A DNA stretch of 64,000 nt from Inia geoffrensis. Its lineage: Eukaryota > Chordata > Mammalia > Artiodactyla > Iniidae. The stretch is taken from NCBI GenBank assembly GCA_036417435.1, contig CM070901.1, positions 2,578,001 to 2,642,000 of the forward strand. The letters are read 5' to 3'. The notes under the pieces were generated by a model that did not search any database, was not told the DNA's origin, and worked only from the letters and a program-made list of their open reading frames with translations. The translations under genes and the position numbers were made by a program. Below, in pieces: positions 58,495-64,000 of this stretch (positions are counted from its first letter, which is position 1; each line of letters starts with the position of its first letter).

Positions 58495-58745
58495 GCGGGG
58501 GGAGAGAAAGAGAGAGAGAGAGGGATTTATTATAAGGGATTGGCTCACATGACTATGGAGGCTGCAAAGTCCCAAAGACCTGCAGTCAGCAGGCTGGAGA
58601 CCAGGAAAGTCAATGCCTTAAAGGCTAAAGGTCAAAAAAGACCTATGGCGAGTTCCACTGTCAGGCAGGAGGGTTTCCCTCTTTCTCAGCCTTTCGTTCT
58701 GTTCAGGATGGGAGTGTGGACTGTGTACCCGCCCACATGAGGGGG
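58310..58745. mobile_element. Old interspersed repeat (family not named) with internal microsatellites
   Basis: CTTCCGAGAAACAGAACCAC, then GATTTATTATAAGGGATTGG, CTCACATGACTATGGAGGC and GGCTGGAGACCAGGAAAG, is an order seen in a common mammalian repeat (ccagagaaacagaaccaa, ggaattggctcac, tatggaggctg). I recall the pattern but not a reliable family name. Confidence 0.5.
58344..58523. repeat. (CA)n, (TA)n and (GA)n compound microsatellite
   Basis: ACACACAC, TATATATA, GTGTGTGT and a long GAGAGA tract follow each other. The open frame 58297-58740 runs through it and is not a gene. Confidence 0.93.
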
Positions 58746-58824
58746 CCACCCGCTTGGAGCCTCCCTCCTGCCTCCACTAGTGACGTCCATATAGTACCTT
58801 TCCTGCAGCCCCTGCTACTGGGAG

Positions 58825-58955
58825 TCAGGGTAGTGATGTGACCATGGGAAAGTCACTTAGTGGCCCTTGGTTCCTATTTTTTGAAACATGAGGCGATTGG
58901 AGGCAGTGATTTCCCAGATTTCTTCCAGTTTTCTAAGTCTGTGATTCTTTTTGTC
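58825..58955 (+). mobile_element. MIR-type SINE relic
   Basis: GATGTGACCATGGGAAAGTC, then CTTAGTGGCCCTTGGTTCC, GAGGCGATTGGAGGCAG and TAAGTCTGTGATTCT, fits the sense MIR/MIR3 3' half. Confidence 0.6.
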
Positions 58956-59149
58956 TCATTCTTCTTCTTGCCTTTTCTGCATTTGATCCGTTCTCCTACC
59001 TGCTTTGGGTTCCACTGAAGAACTGTCTTCATGAGAATAGATCCTGGCTATTGGTGAAGCTCATCCTTCTTCCCCCAGAGTGAGTGGGCCAGTCGGGGTG
59101 TCAGAGATGGACCCCCACCAGGTCCTCCCTGATGACACCAGCCTTGATT

Positions 59150-59355
59150 TTTTTTTTTTTGCGGTACACGGGCCTCTCACTGTTGTGGCCTCTCCCGTTG
59201 CGGAGCACAGGCTCCGATCGCGCAGGCTCAGCGGCCATGGCTCACGGGCCCAGCTGCTCCGCGGCATGTGGGATCTTCGCGGACCGGGGCACGAACCTGC
59301 GCCCCCTGCATCGGCAGGCAGACTCTCAACCACTGCGCCACCAGGGAACCCCCCC
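59150..59355 (-). mobile_element. Cetacean SINE (CHR-2 type)
   Basis: The standard antisense body. AGCCTTG plus a following T-rich stretch flanks both sides (from 59140 and from 59357). The right end reads AGGGAACCCCCCC instead of AGGGAAGCCC. Confidence 0.93.
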
Positions 59356-59605
59356 AAGCCTTGCTTTTTTAATGTCCATCTATTGCCAGGCGTGTAGGGT
59401 TTGATTAACCACTAAAGAGGTTCTTTTTGGGAGGGGTTTCTGAAGTTTTTTCTGGAGCTTAGGGGTTTTATGAGATTAATCTCTAGAAAGATATAGTTTT
59501 TACTATAATGACAATAACACAAAATACTTTTCAAAGCATTTTTTTTTCATGTATTTTATCCCACTTTACAAAATGAAAAGTTACTGTAGCAAAAAGAAAG
59601 GAAGG

Positions 59606-59791
59606 GGCTTCCCTGGTGGCGCAGTGGTTGAGAGTTCACCTGCCCATGGAGGGGACACGGGTTCGTGCCCCGGTCTGGGAAGATCCCACATGCCGCGGAG
59701 TGGCTGGACCCGTGATCCACAACTACTGAGTCTGCGCTTCCGGAGCCTGTGCTCCACAACGTTGAGAGGCCCGCGTACCGCAAAAAAAAAA
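59606..59791 (+). mobile_element. Cetacean SINE (CHR-2 type), sense
   Basis: GGCTTCCCTGGTGGCGCAG starts the tRNA-like head. The A box is TGGCGCAGTGG (about 59616-59626) and the B box is GGTTCGTGCCC (about 59660-59670). It has a deletion in the body compared with the other copies (186 bp in total). A perfect 13-bp TSD, AAAGAAAGGAAGG, lies at 59593-59605 and 59792-59804. Confidence 0.95.
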
Positions 59792-59867
59792 AAAGAAAGG
59801 AAGGAGAAACATGGTAAATTTCGTATGCACCTACAAGGTGGCATTCTCCTTAAGCTCCCATGGATAA

Positions 59868-60071
59868 TTTTTTTTTTTTTGCGGTACGTGGGCCTCTCAC
59901 CGTTGTGGCCTCTCCTGTTGCGGAGCACAGGCTCCGGACGCGCAGGCTCAGTGGCCATGGCTCACGGGCCCAGCCGCTCCGCGGCATGTGGGATCTTCCC
60001 GGACCGGGGCACGAACCCATGTCCTCTGCATCGGCAGGCGGACTCTCAACCACTGCGCCACTAGGGAAGCC
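59868..60071 (-). mobile_element. Cetacean SINE (CHR-2 type), facing the previous copy
   Basis: The standard antisense body ending CCACTAGGGAAGCC. The flanks CCCATGGATAATT and CCCATGGAGAAATT form an imperfect TSD (from 59857 and from 60072). It lies 76 bp from the sense SINE at 59606-59791. Confidence 0.93.
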
Positions 60072-60084
60072 CCCATGGAGAAAT

Positions 60085-61169
60085 TATAAAGCAATTAGTG
60101 TGGTCCTCTCCTGAAGTGGTTAACTTAGACCACAAGCTGGATGCAACTGAATTTTTAAAACGTCTGTAAAATTTAAAAAGTGACAATGTATAATATTTTA
60201 AGATCTTATTTATGATTTATGACCTACTTTCATCACGTTAGCACAATTTAAATTTTTCTTTAAGACTAGCTTGTTAAACGCACACAAAGAAAAATAAGCT
60301 TGAGTGATAAAAGTCAGAGAGCCTGTCTTCTGGGGTAAGCACGTAAGAGCTGACAAAAGGATCTTGACTGTTCGGGATCATTTAAAACCAATGAATTAAA
60401 AACGAGGAGGTCAGGGAGAGCCATACAGAGATGATAAGGCTCTCTGTACTTGTCTCAACAGAGGAAGCATTAAACCAGAGTGATTTTCCCCTTCGTTCTT
60501 TCCCCTCCACAATGTGAAACTCAATTTTACCCTTGGTTGAGAAGGTGCTAATTTGTCTGACAAGTTGTTGGAATCGGAGGATGCTCAAGGTATCCTTGAC
60601 GTCTCAAACCTTCATGCTGAGTGAAGCATGCTTTAAACGTGTCAGTGTTTGGGAGGTTTTCTGTATCTCATTAGGTAAGAACACTATAAACCACATGAAT
60701 GCAAATGGGGCAGGAACCTCTTTCCTCACAGTGGGAAAAACTTCAAAGTGTTCTAACCAAGGCAATTTTTGAATCACCCTCATTCAACTAAATATTTTAC
60801 CCAAAATTAACTCTATTCTTTCATATCCTAGAGGACTTGAGTGAACTTTTTCTCCGTTTGCTGCCTATTTCTTGGGAGGTGTGATCTTCAAATCCTTCCC
60901 TTTATTGATTGCAGTATCAGCAAGTATTTATCAAGAAGGCTCCTAAGAGGGAGAGCCATGTAAACATGAAAACGTTAATTCCTTTTCTTTTTAATTGTGT
61001 ATTTATTGATTTTTTCCCTATACTTTCTAAAGCCAAGAATTAGCTGAATGAATGACCTTTGCATGTTAACTAAATCCTAGCTGGTAAACTGCTGCGTTAT
61101 TAAGAGACAAGTCCTACTGTAGAAAGAGACTGTTTCCTAGCACACAATTCACCCTAAGTTGCATGGCTG
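60085..61169. other. Unique sequence, no gene seen
   Basis: No gene or repeat recognised on either strand. Confidence 0.45.
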
Positions 61170-61415
61170 ATAGTAATAGCTAACACTTAACTCTCACTAT
61201 GAGCTCGGCATTTTTCTAGGTGCTTTTACTTATACTAACTCAGGTAATCCTCACAATAACCCTGTGAGATGCGAATTATTATTTCAGCTTTACAGAAGCT
61301 GAAAAGTGATGACAAAAAGAGCATAGCTGTAAAGCAATGGAGCCAAATTCAGCCTCAGACTCTCTGGTTTCAGAGTCCAGCCCCTAACTCCTATGCTGTG
61401 CTGCTTTTTCTCATC
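61170..61415 (-). mobile_element. MIR SINE relic (antisense)
   Basis: AATAGCTAACACTTAACTC, then AACTCAGGTAATCCTCACAA, CCCTGTGAGATGCGAATTATT and CAGAGTCCAGCCCCTAACTC, is nearly the whole MIR in antisense order. Confidence 0.85.
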
Positions 61416-61649
61416 CATGGACCCTCATCTAGAAGTGATAAAGGATGCTGGATAGGACTGCTGTGGTGTGGCCCAGGGAAGAATACCACTGTAGTCGATA
61501 AAACCTCCCTTGGGATCTGCTTGTGGCTGAATTTTTTAAAAGACAAAATTGTAATCAATTTGTAATATTTGCAATAACATTTATTTGCTATTTTTTTTGA
61601 CCTGCATTATATATTATATAAAGAGTGAGCTTTTGAAGCATTCCTTCTA

Positions 61650-61830
61650 AAATAAGAGCTATTACTTACTGAGTCCTTACTATGTGTGAGATATTTTATA
61701 TTCATTTCATTTCATCTTTGTGATAACTTTGTTATGTGTTTTGTTGTTCACATTTTGCATAGAGGAATATGAGATTCAGGGAGGTTAAATAATATGCCCA
61801 AAGTTATATGAAATGCTGGTTGTTTCCCCA
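61650..61830 (-). mobile_element. MIR SINE relic (antisense)
   Basis: TTACTGAGTCCTTACTATGTG, then TTTGCATAGAGGAATATGAG and GGTTAAATAATATGCCCAAAG, follows antisense MIR. It is a second, separate copy. Confidence 0.75.
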
Positions 61831-62310
61831 TATTTACTCTTTCCAACTTCATCAGTAATAAACCCTCCTGATTACTAACTGGCTATAAGAATACCTGGAA
61901 TAATGATTACTTTTAAAGCATTCCTTGCATTTAGGTGTTACCATGGGATTATGTTCTGGCCAATGAGGTGTCTACAAATGTGTGTGACTTCAGAGAAGTG
62001 TCTCAGAAGGTTGTATCTCTGACACCTCCCCCCGATACTTTCTTCTTTCCTCTGGCAGGAACATAGATATGATGGCTGGTGCTCCAACAGCCTTTTTCGA
62101 TTGTGAGGAGACAACCATTACTAAGAACTGAAAAGCCCTGACAGTATAGACTCTACAGTACAGAACATGATATCAGCTCTGGACCACCTACTTCTGGAAT
62201 TCTTTTGGATGAAAGAGAAATATAAACTTTTATAGTGTTTAAGCCACTATTGCTTGCATATTTCTACCTGCAATTGTACATAACCGTAATCAATATACTC
62301 TATATCCAGT
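61831..62310. other. Unique sequence
   Basis: No gene or repeat recognised. Confidence 0.45.
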
Positions 62311-62314
62311 ATAT

Positions 62315-62485
62315 CCTTGCTTCTCAAATTGTCACATGCATTCAGATCACCTGGAGGTCTTATTAAACTGTAGATTCTGATTCAGTAGGTCTGAGGTGGG
62401 ACCTGAGAACCTGCATTTCTGTTAAGCTCCCAGGTGACGCTGAAACTGCTTGCTGGTCCATGAACCACGCTTGGAAGAACAAGGT
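62315..62485 (-). mobile_element. MER5-type hAT DNA transposon
   Basis: TGCTTCTCAAATTGTCACATG, then CAGATCACCTGGAGGTCTTA, CTGATTCAGTAGGTCTGAGG and CAGGTGACGCTGAAACTGC, follows the MER5A/B order in reverse. Confidence 0.75.
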
Positions 62486-62819
62486 AGGAAGAGCTGGTAT
62501 CAGAATTAGTTCCTAGGGCTTTTGCATATCAAAGTCCATGCTTTTTCATTTATGTCTAGCAATCTCCCTCAGCATTTTCACTTTTGTAATTTCTCCTTAT
62601 ACCCAAAATATCATCATAATAGTTTAAACATGTTAATGCTTCAATACCTTGCTTCCTTAGCAACTTTAGGATAAAATGTAGGCTCTCCATGTAAAATATA
62701 ATTGTTTGATTCAGGTGAGGTTGACATGGAGTGAAACTAAAGGGATGGTGCCAGGGTTCATTGGCGACTTTCAATTTATTTAATGATTGAGTTGAATATA
62801 CAGTTAACTGTCTTATGAT

Positions 62820-63040
62820 TGATTTTTTTTTTTTTTTTTTTTTTTTTAATGGTACGCCGGCCTCTCACTGTTGTGGCCTCTCCCGTTGTGGAACACAGGC
62901 TCCGGACACACAGGCTCAGCAGCCATGGCTCACGGGCCCAGCCGTTCTGCGGCATGTGGGATCTTCCCGGACCGGGACACGAACCCGTGTCCCCTGCATC
63001 CGCAGGCGGACTCTCAACCACTGCGCCACCAGGGAAGCCC
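62820..63040 (-). mobile_element. Cetacean SINE (CHR-2 type) with long T-run
   Basis: An unusually long tail (about 26 T on this strand) is followed by the standard body, ending ACCAGGGAAGCCC. I found no clear TSD. Confidence 0.93.
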
Positions 63041-63269
63041 CATCTCTGTTTTTACAGGTGGATTACAAGTTAAATTCTGTAATCTGTTTACCTTTGTGTG
63101 ATTTAAGAGCACCAATTCAAGGATACCATGAGGATCAAAATCTACATAGATGGCTTTATTTTTATTAAAAAAAATTCTATAGTGCTTTACAATTTTCAAA
63201 AGTTTCACACATGTGATTTCATATAAGCATGGCCTTTACTTATTATTGCTTTCTGTATGGTTCACTCTG

Positions 63270-63500
63270 GAGTATTTACTGTTCTCAGTATTTGCCCTGT
63301 TTTTCTACATTTATGTCTTGGCTCATCTTCTTACTTCTTAGAATTCAAGGTCTAGATCAAATGTCGTCTCTGCCATGAAGTTTTCCCTGATTTTTCTCAA
63401 CTGAAGGAAAACATGTTCTTTTATGAAATCTACCCCATTATCTACATGTTTTGTGGCTTTTTCCACTTTACCTTGTGTCTCACATCCACACCTTGATAGC
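63270..63500 (+). mobile_element. Possible L2 3'-region relic
   Basis: GGTCTAGATCAAATGTCGTCTC, then GCCATGAAGTTTTCCCTGAT, resembles the L2 sense order (ctcaaatgtcacctcc, gaagccttccctgac). Confidence 0.5.
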
Positions 63501-63509
63501 TGGCTGTCC

Positions 63510-63680
63510 TTGACAAGTCAGCTATACTCTCCTGTGTTTTGTTTTTCTTACCTGTAAAATGGGGATAACAATACTGCCTGCCTTGGTGAGTTGTGACTTT
63601 TGTGTCAGGTAAGGAAGGTAAAGCATTTCAAGCAGTGTCTGGCATGTAACAAGCAATGCATGTTAGCTAGTTTATTATAA
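63510..63680 (+). mobile_element. MIR SINE relic
   Basis: TACCTGTAAAATGGGGATAAC, then CTGCCTGCCTTGGTGAGTTG and GTGTCTGGCATGTAACAAGC, is the sense 3' half of MIR. Confidence 0.75.
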
Positions 63681-63884
63681 TTGTACCCTTGTGATAAAAC
63701 GGCATGGGCACACACTGTTGTTATTCTGGGGAATACTTCAGGGACAATGACAGATTCACCTTTGTATTCCCAGCACCAAGCAACAAAATCAGGTACAGAG
63801 TTGGTGGGAGGGTGGTAGTTGCTTAGTTCATTCATTCATTCATTTAATGAAAAGGAGGCAATCGGGTACAGAGACATATTTCCT

Positions 63885-64000
63885 GGGTTAAAAGTCTGGT
63901 TTCCGACACTTAATGTTTGTGTGATTGTGAGCAAATGCTTAATCCCATTGTGCCTCAGTCTTCTTATCTATGAAGTGGAGATAATAGTACAACTCTTCCT
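63885..64000 (+). mobile_element. MIR SINE relic, cut by the window end
   Basis: CTGGTTTCCGACACTTAATG, then TTGTGAGCAAATGCTTAATCC, GCCTCAGTCTTCTTATC and AGTGGAGATAATAGTAC, follows sense MIR and runs off the window. Confidence 0.75.

Noticed and set aside
58344..58523. CRISPR-like or satellite array
   Set aside because: It is made of dinucleotide microsatellites with no spacers. No CRISPR array exists in the window, and the DNA is mammalian.
59616..59670. tRNA gene (A and B boxes present)
   Set aside because: The boxes belong to the tRNA-derived head of a SINE. No cloverleaf is retained across the element.
1816..63168. Many 60-125 codon frames with GFPGGAVVESPPADAGDTGSC-like or LPLRSTGSGRAGSAAMAHGP-like sequences
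   Set aside because: These are the tRNA-derived SINE read in several frames on both strands. They recur at every SINE copy, have no start or context of a gene, and should not be called proteins.

Overview
The window reads as non-coding nuclear DNA from a cetacean (whale or dolphin). The clearest evidence is about a dozen copies of a tRNA-derived SINE of about 200 bp. Its antisense form starts with a T-run and a GCGGTACGCGGG-like stretch and ends in CCACCAGGGAAGCCC, which I recognise from memory as the CHR-2 type of cetaceans. Longer, older CHR-1-like relatives and cetartiodactyl-type L1 3' ends accompany it. I find no host protein-coding gene. The long open frames all lie in L1 elements, in SINEs (which are open on several frames of both strands), or in simple repeats. 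The window is intergenic or lies inside a large intron.

Layout. 1-19 kb is mostly unique AT-rich DNA with scattered retroelements: SINEs near 1.9, 6.6, 9.4, 10.6, 16.4 and 16.7 kb, MaLR LTR, MIR and L2 relics, and several 5'-truncated L1s. At 5316-5837 a U6 snRNA retrocopy is joined directly to an L1 3' end inside one target-site duplication (TSD). 19.26-21.64 kb is a truncated L1 with a possible 3' transduction. 21.7-27.8 kb is mostly unique with two SINEs. 27.84-35.01 kb is a full-length L1 with a 5' UTR carrying a YY1-like site, dead ORF1 and ORF2, a 3' UTR, a poly(A) tail and a perfect 15-bp TSD. 36.3-46.2 kb is a nest of insertions built on one ancient antisense L1. It is split by two DNA transposons, a MaLR LTR, a 5.9-kb reverse-strand L1 (itself split by a SINE) and another L1 tail. 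The reverse-strand L1 keeps an intact 288-residue ORF1. 46.6-64 kb holds more L1 tails, a solo ERV-type LTR at 50.3-50.7 kb, many SINEs (including a closely spaced inverted pair at 59.6-60.1 kb), MIR/L2 relics and microsatellites.

The features are not a pathway. They form a layered record of L1-driven retrotransposition, in which L1 machinery also mobilised the SINEs and a U6 transcript. Family names come from memory of repeat consensus sequences and were not checked against a database. TSDs, stop codons, motifs and boundaries were read directly from the sequence.
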